Origin: Herbidospora daliensis
Lineage (GTDB): Bacteria > Actinomycetota > Actinomycetes > Streptosporangiales > Streptosporangiaceae
Reading direction: 5' to 3'
Length of the DNA stretch: 64,000 bases
Assembly (NCBI RefSeq): GCF_001570585.1
Contig: NZ_BBXF01000003.1
Location: 1,027,353 to 1,091,352 of the forward strand
Part shown: positions 31,978 through 40,725 of the stretch, in pieces
Numbering within the stretch: the first letter of the stretch is position 1
Layout: each line of letters starts with the position of its first letter
Notes under the pieces: model-generated
Databases searched by the model: none
Told to the model about the DNA's origin: nothing
What the model saw: the letters and a program-made list of their open reading frames with translations, nothing else
Made by a program: the position numbers and the translations under genes

Positions 31978-33876
31978 TCACTCCGGCTCTGTGAACTCGG
32001 CGTCGATCACGTCGTCGTCCGGCCCGCCCGCGCCGGGCTGCCCCGGCTGCGGCCCCGTCTGCTGCTCGGGCTGTCCCGGCTGAGCGCCGGCGCCCAGCGC
32101 GTGGAAGACCTGCTGGAGCTCTCCGGCCAGGATGCGCAGCCGATCGGCGGGCGCCTCCTCCTTGATGGCCTGGCGGGCTTCGGCGATCAACTGTTCCGCC
32201 CGGGCCTTCTCGTGCACCGGGACGGCGTCCCCGAGCTCGGACAGGCGCCGCTCCACCTGGTAGGCGATCGAGTCCAGCTCGTTGCGGGCGTCGACCGCCT
32301 CGCGGAGGGCGACGTCGTCGGCGCGGTGCCGCTCGGCGTCGGCGATCATCCGGTCGATCTCGCTGGTGTCCAGGTTGGCGCTCTCACTGATCGTGATGCG
32401 CTGCTCGGCTCCGGTGTCCTTGTCCTTGGCGGTCACGTTGAGGATGCCGTTCGCGTCGATGTCGAAGGTGACCTCGACCTGCGGCACCCCGCGCGGTGCA
32501 GGCCGGATGTTCTCCAGCCGGAACCGGCCGAGCACCCGGTTGTCGGCGGCGCGTTCCCGCTCGCCCTGAAGGATGACCACGTCGACGGCCGACTGGTTGT
32601 CCTCGGCGGTACTGAAGATCTCGGTCCGGCGGGCCGGGATCGTGGTGTTCCGTTCGATGACCTTCGTCATGAGACCGCCGAGCGTCTCCACTCCGAGCGA
32701 GAGCGGGGTGACGTCGAGCAGCACGACGTCCTTGACCTCGCCCCTGATGACCGCCGCCTGGACCGCCGCGCCGAGCGCCACGACCTCGTCGGGGTTGACC
32801 GTCATGTTGGGGTCCTTGCCCGTCATGCGGCGCACCGTCTGCTGCACCGCGGGCATGCGGGTGGACCCGCCGACCAGGATCACCTCGTCGAGGTCGGCCG
32901 AGGTCAGCTTGGCGTCGCCCATGGCCTGCTCGACCGGGCCCTTGACCCGCTCGATCAGGTCGCCGGTGATCTGCTCGAACGTGGACCGCATCAGCGTGGT
33001 GTTCAGGTGCTTGGGCCCATTCGCGTCCGCCGTGATGAACGGAAGGCTGATCTGGGTCTGGCTGACCGCCGACAGCTCCACCTTGGCCTTCTCCGCCGCC
33101 TCGAAGAGCCGCTGCAGGGCCTGCGGATCGGCGCGCAGGTCGATGCCGTCCTGACGCTGGAACTCGTCGGCCAGATGGTCAACGATCCGGCGGTCGAAGT
33201 CGTCGCCGCCCAGATGGGTGTCCCCAGCCGTGGAGCGGACCTCGACCACGCCATCGCCGATGTCGAGGATGCTGACGTCGAACGTCCCGCCGCCCAGGTC
33301 GAAGACGAGGACGGTCTCGCTGCCCTTCTTGTCCAGGCCGTAGGCCAGCGCCGCCGCGGTCGGCTCGTTGATGATGCGCAGGACCTCCACGCCGGCGATC
33401 TTCCCGGCGTCCTTGGTGGCCTGACGCTGGGCGTCGTTGAAGTAGGCGGGCACGGTGATGACGGCCTCGGTGACCTTCTCGCCCAGGAACTTCGCCGCGT
33501 CGGCGATCAGCTTTCTCAGCACGAACGCCGAGATCTCCTCGGGCGCGTACTGCCTGTCCCTGACCTTGAACCGTACGGCCCCGTCGGGACCCGCCGCGAC
33601 GTCGAACGAGACCGCCTTGGTCTCGTCGTGCACCTCGTCGAACCGCCGGCCCATGAACCGCTTGGCCGAATAGATCGTCCCCTTCGGATTCAGGATCGCC
33701 TGGCGGCGGGCCATCTGGCCGACCAGGACCTCACCCTGGTCGGTGAAACCCACCACCGACGGTGTGGTCCGCGACCCTTCGGCGTTCGGGATGACCGTTG
33801 GATGGCCGTCCTCGGTCGTCGCGATCACGGAGTTCGTCGTGCCCAGATCGATGCCCACTGCCCTCGCCATCGCCAT
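31978..33876 (-). CDS. dnaK: DnaK (Hsp70) chaperone
   Basis: 632 aa, usual length. Nucleotide-binding domain opens [19 protein letters not shown]; phosphate motifs [19 protein letters not shown] and [17 protein letters not shown] are intact, and [14 protein letters not shown] is present. The substrate domain begins [17 protein letters not shown] with [19 protein letters not shown], and the lid ends in a Gly/Pro/Gln-rich tail and [13 protein letters not shown], close to the usual EEVVDAE. First gene of the operon dnaK-grpE-cbpA-cbpM-clpB-trxC and beyond. ATG at 33874-33876. Confidence 0.97.
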   Translation of the reverse strand: MAMARAVGIDLGTTNSVIATTEDGHPTVIPNAEGSRTTPSVVGFTDQGEVLVGQMARRQAILNPKGTIYSAKRFMGRRFDEVHDETKAVSFDVAAGPDGAVRFKVRDRQYAPEEISAFVLRKLIADAAKFLGEKVTEAVITVPAYFNDAQRQATKDAGKIAGVEVLRIINEPTAAALAYGLDKKGSETVLVFDLGGGTFDVSILDIGDGVVEVRSTAGDTHLGGDDFDRRIVDHLADEFQRQDGIDLRADPQALQRLFEAAEKAKVELSAVSQTQISLPFITADANGPKHLNTTLMRSTFEQITGDLIERVKGPVEQAMGDAKLTSADLDEVILVGGSTRMPAVQQTVRRMTGKDPNMTVNPDEVVALGAAVQAAVIRGEVKDVVLLDVTPLSLGVETLGGLMTKVIERNTTIPARRTEIFSTAEDNQSAVDVVILQGERERAADNRVLGRFRLENIRPAPRGVPQVEVTFDIDANGILNVTAKDKDTGAEQRITISESANLDTSEIDRMIADAERHRADDVALREAVDARNELDSIAYQVERRLSELGDAVPVHEKARAEQLIAEARQAIKEEAPADRLRILAGELQQVFHALGAGAQPGQPEQQTGPQPGQPGAGGPDDDVIDAEFTEPE

Positions 33877-34350
33877 GTCCCCTCACGGTTCCGCGTGGTC
33901 TGGCCCATCCCTGCCGGGTTTCGCTGATCTCGGCCGCAATGCGCCGTCGGACTTTCCCAGCCAGAAGGTCGGACGCGACTCCGCGACCCTCCGCACCGGC
34001 CTATCTGAATTTGTCGTGGGGGCGAATTGCGGATTCGCCGACATCTCTTGGTTCCCGGCGATGATCGCGGGCAACGACACGAACGCCCTGCGCTGAATGC
34101 GGTAGCCGATCGCCCCCCGAATCAGGCCCCTATCGCGGAGCCCAGGGTCCGCCACGGCCGAGGGCTGACGATCAGTAACACCAGGCTGATCAGCGGATCC
34201 ATACAGATACCGGTGCCTCCGTCACGCGCGATCCAGCCCCAAGATCAATCCACCGGTCTGAATCCCCATACCTTCACTCAAAGGGCGCGGAGGGCTTCCT
34301 GAAACCCCCAGATATCCATTTTTGGATCAAACTAGCAAGGGATGGTCGGC
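33877..34350. other. Upstream region of the dnaK operon
   Basis: 474 bases with no supported gene, expected to hold the operon promoter on the minus strand. I looked for the CIRCE and HAIR heat-shock operators and saw neither. A clean palindrome is present at 34021-34039 (separate entry). A T-rich loop, tccatttttgga, occurs near 34314-34325. Confidence 0.45.
34021..34039. promoter_or_regulatory. Palindrome upstream of dnaK, candidate operator
   Basis: Perfect inverted repeat ggcgaat (34021-34027), tgcgg, attcgcc (34033-34039), about 145 bases before the dnaK ATG. It does not match CIRCE or HAIR. It could bind an island-encoded or host regulator; purely a sequence observation. Confidence 0.35.
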
Positions 34351-34500
34351 TCAGCCTTCGTCAGCGTGGAGGCGGTGGCCAAGGCCCGCGAGCCGTCGTC
34401 TCGGCCGCGGGTGCAAGATCTGCAGCGAGGTGAAGTCGTCGCGGGTGAAGGTCGAGGAGGCGTGGCCGAGTGTCTCCTGAGCGATCTTCATCTGCATGGA
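34351..34500 (-). pseudogene. C-terminal fragment of another tyrosine integrase
   Basis: On the minus strand the frame reads MQMKIAQETLGHASSTFTRD then DFTSLQILHPR, ending at TGA (34351-34353). This matches the last catalytic segment of tyrosine recombinases (VQExLGHASSxxTxDxYTSV), with the His present and the catalytic Tyr replaced by Phe-Thr-Ser in a decayed context. Only about 50 codons remain. It is a third, unrelated integrase relic in the island. Confidence 0.55.
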
Positions 34501-35147
34501 TGACTCGGCGACATCAGCGATTCCCGGCGCGAGCTGATCGACTCCGGGGTGGAAGCCCGCAGGGGCCGACGCCGTCCGGCGTCATTTGGGCCGCCAGAAT
34601 TCCGAAGAAGTCTTCGCAGATGTCCTGAGCCGTCCGTGATGGCACCTGGCAGTTTGTGGCTACTGGTGAGCCCAGACTGGATGTTCGCAGCGCCTCGTGA
34701 CACCCCTGATCCCAGGGCCACGTCTTGATCACGTCGTTGTGAAGAGGGCGCTGTTTCTCCACAGCCCCACTCGGCTCCGTTGGTGTCAGCTAGAAGGCTC
34801 GATCGGTGGCGGCGTCATTGAGTGAGTGAAAGGCATTGGCGGCGAGGCTGAGACTGCGCTGGACGCTGTGATTGGCGTAGCCGGATGTGGCCCTTGTTTC
34901 CCTAGAACCCGGTAGCTAAGGAGTCCCCGTGTGGTCGGTGATGGCCGGCCCGACTGACCGGGGTGGTGCAGTCGACGCGGATTCGTGGATCGAGATCCAG
35001 GCCGAATGGCCGAGACGCTCTCCGGTTCATGCCATCTGCTGACAAGGGCCGCGCCGATCTCGGCCTCTTGAGGCGTTTCTTGCATGATCGATGCCGTCAC
35101 GATCGCCGGATTCACGTTTCTCCGTTTTAAGGAGGAGGGTGATAACG
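34501..35147. other. Gene-free stretch before the integrase
   Basis: 647 bases. Open frames on both strands lack family patterns. It ends with the strong ribosome site GGAGGAGGGT (35131-35140) of the integrase gene. Confidence 0.45.
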
Positions 35148-36431
35148 ATGGGTGAGAGTCATCCGGTGATCTACAAGAGGTGCGGTTGCACCGGGCGGAG
35201 CGGGTGTCCCAGGCTGGCCGAGGACGGGCATGGCTCGTGGTATTTCGCCGTGCAGGTTCAGGGCCTGTCGGGGCAGCGGGAGCGCATGCGGCGGGGTGGA
35301 TACGCCAGCGCAGGGGAAGCCGAACAAGCAGGGCTGCAGATGATCGCGTCTGAACACGGCGGGGGCATCGGGGCGGCATGCACCGTGGCGCAGTGGCTCC
35401 GCTACTGGCTGGCAACCGATCAGGGCATCCGGCCGAGGACACGTCAGGGGTACGCGGATCACGTCCGTTTGCACCTGCTCCCGGCGCTGGGGCGAATCAG
35501 GCTGGCGGAGCTGTCCTTCCGCGATGTGCGGCGGATGTTCATGGTGTTGGCCGGGCGCCGGAACCGGTACGGCAGGCCGTTGGCGGCGGCGTCGCTGGAA
35601 CGGATCCGTGCCACGTTGCGGGCGGCGCTGAACGAGGCCGTCCGGGAAGGGCTGATCGACGCCAATCCCGCTCGTGGGTTGCGGTTGCCTGCCGCGCCGC
35701 GTCCGAGGGCGCAGGTGTGGACCGATCGGCGGGTGGCGGTGTGGAGGGCGACCGGTGAGAGGCCGACTGTGGCGGTCTGGACGGTGCCGCAGCTGGTGGA
35801 CTTCTTGGACGGCGTCCGCGGTGATGCCTTGTTCCCGCTGTGGTGGCTGGCGGCGCTGCGTGGGCTTCGCCGGGGGGAACTCGCCGGCCTGCGCTGGGTG
35901 GATCTCAGCCTGGAGACCGCCGAACTCGCCGTGGTCCGGCAACTGGTGCAGGTCGGTGGAAGGCTGGTGTCTTTCCCGCCGAAGAGCCAGGCCAGTAGGC
36001 GTACGGTCGCGCTGGATCCGCAAACGGTCCGGCTACTGCGCCGCCACGAACGTGAGCAGCGAACTGAGGGAAGGTTCTGTGACGGCAGGGCGCAGGTCTT
36101 CACTCGGATGGACGGCAGCCCGGTGGCACCGGACTACCTGACTTACCGGTTCCGTAAGCTGGTTCGAGAGAGCGGGCTGCCACCGGTGCGGCTGCATGAC
36201 CTGCGGCACGGCGCCGTGACGATGGCGCTGGCCGCGCACGTGGATCTGCCGGTGGTCCAAGACCAGGTGGGGCACGCCAGCATCGTGCTGACCGCCGACA
36301 CCTACACCTCGGTGCTGCCGGAACTGCAACACGAGGCCGCCAGGGCAACGGCGCATCAGGTGATGTCAGCGGCCCGCAGAGCTGCCCGGAAGGTGCGCCG
36401 GGGGAGGTGCGGGTGGATGACCCAGGTATGA
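35148..36431 (+). CDS. Tyrosine recombinase (site-specific integrase)
   Basis: 427 aa from ATG 35148, eight bases after GGAGGAGGGT; an upstream frame start at 35091 is not needed. N-terminal arm-binding region with CGCTGRSGCPRL and GSWYFAVQVQGLSG, then a SAM-like core-binding domain (IRPRTRQGYADHVRLHLLPA). The catalytic domain has Arg in ALRGLRRGELAGLRW, Lys region in SQASRRTVALD, LHDLRHGAVTMALAAHV with H-x-x-R, GHASIVLTADTYTSVLPEL with the second His and nucleophilic Tyr. All key residues look intact. It lies directly before a tRNA-Lys 3' end, its probable target. No excisionase is recognisable nearby. Confidence 0.93.
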   Translation: MGESHPVIYKRCGCTGRSGCPRLAEDGHGSWYFAVQVQGLSGQRERMRRGGYASAGEAEQAGLQMIASEHGGGIGAACTVAQWLRYWLATDQGIRPRTRQGYADHVRLHLLPALGRIRLAELSFRDVRRMFMVLAGRRNRYGRPLAAASLERIRATLRAALNEAVREGLIDANPARGLRLPAAPRPRAQVWTDRRVAVWRATGERPTVAVWTVPQLVDFLDGVRGDALFPLWWLAALRGLRRGELAGLRWVDLSLETAELAVVRQLVQVGGRLVSFPPKSQASRRTVALDPQTVRLLRRHEREQRTEGRFCDGRAQVFTRMDGSPVAPDYLTYRFRKLVRESGLPPVRLHDLRHGAVTMALAAHVDLPVVQDQVGHASIVLTADTYTSVLPELQHEAARATAHQVMSAARRAARKVRRGRCGWMTQV

Positions 36432-36494
36432 CCCATCCGTGTCCCAGGCCATGATCGGGGGATCTTGGACCTGGGAGGACGCGCAGGTCAAGAG

Positions 36495-36546
36495 TGGTGG
36501 GGCGCCAGGGATTCGAACCCTGAACCTACGGATTAAAAGTCCGCAG
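36495..36546 (-). repeat. tRNA-Lys 3'-end attachment-site copy 2
   Basis: Same 52 bases as 20739-20790 with one mismatch (36541). It lies 63 bases after the intact integrase, as copy 1 does after the dead one. The two copies are direct repeats 15.7 kb apart and bound the putative second island. Confidence 0.75.
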
Positions 36547-36570
36547 GCCCCGCCGCTGTGGCGCAGCCCC
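36495..36570 (-). tRNA. tRNA-Lys(UUU)-like sequence, probably a pseudo-tRNA/att site
   Basis: Minus strand, 76 bases ending in CCA. The anticodon arm CGGACTTTTAATCCG (36529-36543, anticodon UUU), T arm (36506-36522) and 3' acceptor half GCGCCCC are perfect. The 5' half starts GGGGCTG, so the last two acceptor pairs fail; the D arm has no proper stem and position 8 is C instead of T. The length is right for a tRNA, but the 5' half looks rearranged. I read it as a pseudo-tRNA produced by integration; a diverged functional gene is less likely. Confidence 0.45.
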
Positions 36571-36615
36571 ACTGGTTAGGCTGCCATAGGTAGACCGACC
36601 AAAGGCGAGCAGACC

Positions 36616-37047
36616 TCACCCGTCCGCAGCCCAGCTCCACGTCTTCTTCAGCACCGCCGCCACCCGCGCGAACCGCACCGGATCCAACACCGCCCCTTCC
36701 CGCCGAATGTCGTCCTCGTCCATCTCGAAAACGCGGTCGAGCCGAAGGAAAGACGGGCGAGTATCGCCGCCCCACACCCCCAGCGGCAGCCAGTCCGGCG
36801 AGTCGTCCCCCTTGCTCGACAACATCATGCCGAGCAGCCGGCGCCCATGCCGGCCGACGACCAGCAGCGGGCGGTCCTTACCGCGAGACGGGTCCTCCTC
36901 GTACGGAACCCACGTCCAGACGACCTCGCCCGGGTCGGCCAGGCCGTCGAGGTCGGGCGAGTACTCCATCCGGGCCGCGCGGTCGATCCGGTGGACCTCG
37001 CGGACGGCGCCCCGCGACGGGCGCGGGTCAGCTCCATGATCACGCAC
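36616..37047 (-). CDS. PemK/MazF-family toxin-like protein
   Basis: 143 aa. PGEVVWTWVPYEEDPSRGKD then RPLLVVGRHGRRLLGMMLSS fits the PemK/MazF fold: the first strand with a D/E-P-G-E motif, the R-P-x-L-V-V strand and the following S-S-K segment. Members cut mRNA, usually paired with an antitoxin, although solitary actinobacterial relatives are common. No obvious short antitoxin gene is adjacent; the upstream gene encodes a 165-aa zinc-ribbon protein. GTG start at 37045-37047 lies inside a palindrome (37047-37063) that could mediate autoregulation. Confidence 0.72.
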   Translation of the reverse strand: MRDHGADPRPSRGAVREVHRIDRAARMEYSPDLDGLADPGEVVWTWVPYEEDPSRGKDRPLLVVGRHGRRLLGMMLSSKGDDSPDWLPLGVWGGDTRPSFLRLDRVFEMDEDDIRREGAVLDPVRFARVAAVLKKTWSWAADG

Positions 37048-37063
37048 GATAAGAACCTTATCG
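37047..37063. promoter_or_regulatory. Perfect palindrome at the toxin start
   Basis: cgataag (37047-37053), aac, cttatcg (37057-37063). It covers the start of the PemK/MazF-like gene and the TAA stop of the gene upstream. It could be an operator or a weak terminator; toxin genes of this type are usually autoregulated at such sites. Confidence 0.4.
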
Positions 37064-37555
37064 GACGGTCTTCACCCAGTATGGGTCGTCATAGAGGACC
37101 GCTCCCGAATCGTCCAGAAGCTGTTCGGGCGCGGAGATGAGCGCAACCTCGCCCTCCTGCTGCAACTGGAGCAGGACGTCGCGGACCCGCGGGCCGACCG
37201 GTAGTTTGCCCGGCGGCAGGTTGAGGCGTTCGCGTACCAGGTCGGCGAGCTCCGACAGGCGGAACGGGCGGCCGGGCAGCAGGGCCAGGACGACCCTGAC
37301 CGGGATGACGGTCTCGGCTTCGGCGTGCGCCAGTTCCCAGACGAGCTGCGGGCCGCGGCGGCCCGTTCCGCCGCAGGACAGGCAGCGGCGTCGCCAGCCG
37401 GGGAAGGGCTCTTCTTCTAGGGTGCCGAAGCAGGCCGTGCAGAGATTGGCCTCGGAGGCGTGGAGTTCGGCCGACATCTGGTCGGGCAGGTCGGCCCCGC
37501 AACTACACCCCAGGGGCGCGGTCGACATGACATGGCGGGATTTTTCCTGGTTCAT
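37058..37555 (-). CDS. Zinc-ribbon protein with wHTH-like C-terminus, unknown function
   Basis: 165 aa from ATG 37553-37555; a second possible start is ATG 37526-37528 (MSTAPLG). The N-terminal half has cysteine pairs CSCG, CTAC and RCLSCGGTG that would bind one or two zinc ions. The second half, PFRLSELADLVRERLNLPPG followed by RVRDVLLQLQQEGEVALIS, has the rhythm of a winged helix-turn-helix. No family recognised. It is 11 bases upstream of the PemK/MazF-like gene and divergent from the gene at 37636. A role in controlling that toxin is possible but only inferred from position. Confidence 0.65.
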   Translation of the reverse strand: MNQEKSRHVMSTAPLGCSCGADLPDQMSAELHASEANLCTACFGTLEEEPFPGWRRRCLSCGGTGRRGPQLVWELAHAEAETVIPVRVVLALLPGRPFRLSELADLVRERLNLPPGKLPVGPRVRDVLLQLQQEGEVALISAPEQLLDDSGAVLYDDPYWVKTVR

Positions 37556-37635
37556 CTCTTGGCACTGTAGCCACTCGCGGCGCGACACGGGCTCTCCCGG
37601 CCGGGTGATCAAGGTGCTGTGACACCATTCCACGT

Positions 37636-38727
37636 ATGCGAAAAACCGGATGGCTTGTCGCGGGGGCACTGGCCGCTGGAGTCGCGTGGAAGCTGCGCGA
37701 CGTCCCCGAGGCGATGGGCGCCCACCCCACCGGCGTGCGCGCCGACCGGGTCCGCCGTTCCCCGCAGTTCCGCGGCACCGCGTTCGCCAACTCGGCGCCC
37801 GCGGTCGTCACCCCGCGCGAGGAGAGTACCAAGATCCTCCGCGACCTCCTGTTCGGCCGCGAGCAGCGCCGCCCGCGCGGCGCGATCCCCGTGCTGACGC
37901 CCGCGTCCGAGCCCATCAGCGATCTGGACGTCGTCTGGTACGGCCACGCGACCGTGCTGGCCGAGATCGAGGGCCGCCGGGTCATGTTCGACCCGGTGTG
38001 GAGCGACCGGTGCTCGCCGGTGCCGTTCGCCGGCCCCCGCCGGAACCACGAGCCGCCGCTGCCGATCGACATGCTGCCCCGGCTCGACGTCATCGTGATC
38101 TCCCACGACCATTACGACCACCTCGACATGCGGACCGTCCAGGCCCTCACCGGCTTCCAGGACGCCCCCTTCGTCGTCCCCCTCGGCGTGGGCGCCCACC
38201 TGGAGCGGTGGGGGGTGCCCGAGTCGCGCATCGTCGAGCTCGACTGGAACGAGAGCGTCACCATCAGGGGCCTCACCCTCACCCTCACCGAGGCCCGCCA
38301 CTTCTCCGGCCGCACCTTCACCCGCAACACCACGTTGTGGGGCTCGTGGGTGGTGGCCGGCGAGCGCCGCAAGGTCTTCTACACCGGCGACTCCGGCTAC
38401 TTCGAGGGGTACGCCGAGATCGGCCGCCGCCACGGCCCGTTCGACGTGGCGCTGGTGCAGATCGGCGCCTACAGCGAGAGCTGGCCCGACATCCACATGA
38501 CGCCCGAGGAGGCGGTCCGCGCCCACCTCGACCTGAACGCCGGGCTGCTGGTTCCCGTCCACTGGTGCACGTTCACGCTGGCCTTCCACGCGTGGGGCGA
38601 GCCGGTCGACCGGTTGTGGCGGGAGGCGAAGGGCCGCGGCGTCCACCTGGCCGTGCCCCGGCCGGGCGAGCGGTTCGCCGTCGACGAGCCGCCGCTTGTG
38701 GACGGGTGGTGGCAGCAGATCGAATAG
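37636..38727 (+). CDS. MBL-fold metallohydrolase (NAPE-PLD/UlaG-like), membrane-anchored
   Basis: 363 aa. An N-terminal hydrophobic segment (GWLVAGALAAGVAWKL, residues 5-20) may anchor it. Metallo-beta-lactamase fold: VVWYGHATVLAEIEG, FDPVWSDR, then the metal motif SHDHYDHLD (HxHxDH), LTEARHFSG, FYTGDSGYFEG and VPVHWCTF. This order matches the N-acyl-phosphatidylethanolamine phospholipase D-like/RomA group. Substrate unknown. Starts 80 bases from the divergent zinc-ribbon gene. Confidence 0.85.
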   Translation: MRKTGWLVAGALAAGVAWKLRDVPEAMGAHPTGVRADRVRRSPQFRGTAFANSAPAVVTPREESTKILRDLLFGREQRRPRGAIPVLTPASEPISDLDVVWYGHATVLAEIEGRRVMFDPVWSDRCSPVPFAGPRRNHEPPLPIDMLPRLDVIVISHDHYDHLDMRTVQALTGFQDAPFVVPLGVGAHLERWGVPESRIVELDWNESVTIRGLTLTLTEARHFSGRTFTRNTTLWGSWVVAGERRKVFYTGDSGYFEGYAEIGRRHGPFDVALVQIGAYSESWPDIHMTPEEAVRAHLDLNAGLLVPVHWCTFTLAFHAWGEPVDRLWREAKGRGVHLAVPRPGERFAVDEPPLVDGWWQQIE

Positions 38728-38769
38728 GCTGTCGGCTTCCGTAATCGTGAAGACCGGGGGAGTAGCCAC

Positions 38770-39126
38770 GTGGCCGAGAAGGTCGTCCTGATCGATGATC
38801 TCGACGCGTCCGAAGGGGAAGACGTCTCGCGGCGGGAGTTCCGCCTGCTCGACAAGCTGTTCGCGATCGACCTGTCGGAGGCCAACAACGAACGCCTCGC
38901 CGAGGCCGTCGGCCTGATCGAGCTGGCGATCGAGAAGGGCCGTGAGGTCAAGCAGGCCGGGCGGGGCCGCAAGCCGGCCGAGCCGAGCAAGCTCCAGGGC
39001 TTCACCAACACCGACGTCCGCGACTGGGCCAGAGGGCAGGACCTGGAGGTGCCCGCGCGCGGGAAACTGCCCGACGACCTGATCGACGCCTTCATGGCGG
39101 CGCAGCGGGAGCCCGTGGAATCCTGA
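38770..39126 (+). CDS. Lsr2-like nucleoid protein
   Basis: 118 aa. The N-terminal part AEKVVLIDDLDASEGEDVSR and FAIDLSEANNERLAEAV resembles the Lsr2 dimerisation domain (V-x-x-x-DDLDG..E, Y-x-IDLS). The C-terminal part FTNTDVRDWARGQDLEVPAR-GK fits the Lsr2 DNA-binding domain (R-x-W-A-x-x-x-G-x-x-V-x-x-RGR), with ARGK in place of RGR. Lsr2 is the actinobacterial H-NS analogue that silences AT-rich foreign DNA. GTG start at 38770. It sits 2 kb outside the islands. Divergent paralogue or the main copy: cannot tell. Confidence 0.75.
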   Translation: MAEKVVLIDDLDASEGEDVSRREFRLLDKLFAIDLSEANNERLAEAVGLIELAIEKGREVKQAGRGRKPAEPSKLQGFTNTDVRDWARGQDLEVPARGKLPDDLIDAFMAAQREPVES

Positions 39127-39130
39127 TCGG

Positions 39131-39955
39131 GTGCGGATCGACCTCCACAGCCACAGCACCGCCTCCGACGGGACCGAACGCCCCGCCGAGGTGGTGCGGC
39201 GCGCCCGCGAGGCCGGTCTCGACGTGCTGGCCCTCACCGACCACGACGGGGTCGGCGGCCACGCCGAGGCCCTGGCGAACCTGCCCGACGGCCTGACCCT
39301 CGTGCCCGGCATGGAGTTGTCGTGCCGCCGCGACGGCATGAGCATCCACATGCTCGCCTACCTGTTCGACCCCGCCCACCCGGGCCTGGCCCGGGAGACG
39401 GCACTGATCCGCGAGGCCAGAGACGGCCGGGCCGCCGAGATGGTGGCCCGGCTGATCGAGCTGGGCGTCCCGATCACGCTGGATATGGTCGAGCGCATCG
39501 CGGGCGGCGGCGTCATCGGCCGCCCTCACGTCGCGCGGGCGATGGTGCAGGTCGGTGCGGTCGCCGACTTCGAAGAGGCCTTCTCGAACCGGTGGATCGG
39601 CTCGGGCGGCCGCGCCCACGTGGCGCGTTACGCCCTCGATCCGGTGCGCGCCGTCGAACTGACCCGCGCCGCCGGGGGCGTGGCGGTGCTGGCGCATCCG
39701 AGGTCGGCCAAACGCGGCCGGGTGGTGCCCGACGAGTGGATCGCCGAGATGGCCGCCGCCGGGCTGGCCGGCGTCGAGGTCGACCACCGCGACCACACCA
39801 CGACCGCGCGCGAGGAGCTGCGCGGCCTGGCCAAGGAACTCGGGCTGGTCGTGACGGGGTCGAGCGACGACCACGGGGAGCTGACCGGCCACCGCTTGGG
39901 CTGCGAGACCACCGCGCCCGAGGCCTACGAGGCGCTGCTCGACGCCCGGCCGTAG
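39131..39955 (+). CDS. PHP-domain phosphoesterase
   Basis: 274 aa. Metal-binding PHP signature: IDLHSHSTASDGT at residues 3-15, ALTDHDGVGGHAEAL, PGMELSC, later GRPHVARAMV, LAHPRSAKR and TGSSDDHG near the end. These are the ligand positions of the polymerase-and-histidinol-phosphatase superfamily; the size and order match the RNase AM/3',5'-nucleotide phosphatase (YciV) subgroup, which digests short RNA or pAp. GTG start at 39131, five bases after the Lsr2-like gene stop, so probably co-transcribed. Confidence 0.9.
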   Translation: MRIDLHSHSTASDGTERPAEVVRRAREAGLDVLALTDHDGVGGHAEALANLPDGLTLVPGMELSCRRDGMSIHMLAYLFDPAHPGLARETALIREARDGRAAEMVARLIELGVPITLDMVERIAGGGVIGRPHVARAMVQVGAVADFEEAFSNRWIGSGGRAHVARYALDPVRAVELTRAAGGVAVLAHPRSAKRGRVVPDEWIAEMAAAGLAGVEVDHRDHTTTAREELRGLAKELGLVVTGSSDDHGELTGHRLGCETTAPEAYEALLDARP

Positions 39956-40104
39956 TCCTTGAGCGTGATCGCGTTCGCGGCCGTGCGGATCGGCTCGGTG
40001 ACCCGCCTGATCATGCCTTCCCTGCCCGGCAGGTGGGGCATCAGCCGCAGCAGGAACATCTGGACGCGGATCCGCGCCGCCGGGGCGCGCTCCACGACGG
40101 TGAA
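39925..40104 (-). pseudogene. C-terminal remnant of an FAD-dependent monooxygenase-like protein
   Basis: The minus-strand frame reads AARIRVQMFLLRLMPHLPGR then VTEPIRTAANAITLKDYG before the TAG at 39925-39927. The pattern resembles the very end of class A FAD monooxygenases (AANAIxLPDY). Upstream the similarity stops near 40105, exactly where the divergent TetR fragment begins. Almost the entire enzyme is gone. It overlaps the PHP gene end by 31 bases. Weak family call. Confidence 0.4.
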
Positions 40105-40596
40105 GCGGCCGGCACCAGCCTCGCCGCCATCGGCTACCACTTCCGATCGACGAAGGCGCTGCTGAACGAGGCCCTCATCGAGGCGATGGAGGATTGGGGC
40201 AAGGAGATCGAGCGGGCCCTGACGACCGAGGCCCCGCCCGGCGCCACGCCGCTCCAGCGTTTCGAGGCGATCTGGACGCAGATCATCGAGTCCTACGTCC
40301 GGCTGCGGCCCCTGTGGGCCATCCAGTTCGAACTCGTCGCCCAGATGGACCGGCTGCCCGAGGTGCGCGAGGCGTTCGCGAACGCCAACCGGCAGGCCCG
40401 GCTGGGGCTGGCCGCGCTCTTCGAGAACCTCGACCCCGAGGCCGACGAACGCAGGGCGATGGCGGTGGGGGCGTTCTACCAGGCGCTGCTCGGCGGCCTG
40501 GCGACCCAGTGGCTGGTCGACCCCGACACCGCGCCCACGGCCCAGGACCTGGTCGAGGCCCTGCGCACGATCGCGGCCGGGCAGCACGCGCGGTGA
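40105..40596 (+). pseudogene. TetR-family regulator lacking its 5' end
   Basis: The frame begins inside the helix-turn-helix: AAGTSLAAIGYHFRSTKALL, the recognition helix and following segment of TetR proteins, then a normal ligand-binding domain (IWTQIIESYVRLRPLWAIQF, LVDPDTAPTAQDLVEALRTI). About the first 35 residues, including the start codon and first HTH helix, are absent. Together with the truncated monooxygenase on the other strand this marks a deletion of the shared promoter region. Unlikely to bind DNA. Confidence 0.65.
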
Positions 40597-40725
40597 TTGC
40601 CTCGCGCGGAGCCGGGTAGCGACCGGGGAACAGCACAACAGCCGCGCTGTGAGCACGTTCTGTTGTGACAGGGGTCCTCGTCGACAGGCCGGCCGCTGTT
40701 CTCAACCAGCCTCGAAGGCGGTCTC

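Noticed and set aside
33877-34300. CIRCE or HAIR heat-shock operator
   Set aside because: Only fragments such as ctttgagt on the minus strand near 34276; no full inverted repeat with the right spacing.
34786-35442. Minus-strand frame before the integrase
   Set aside because: Low-complexity Pro/Ser/Thr composition, overlaps the intact integrase start, no family pattern.
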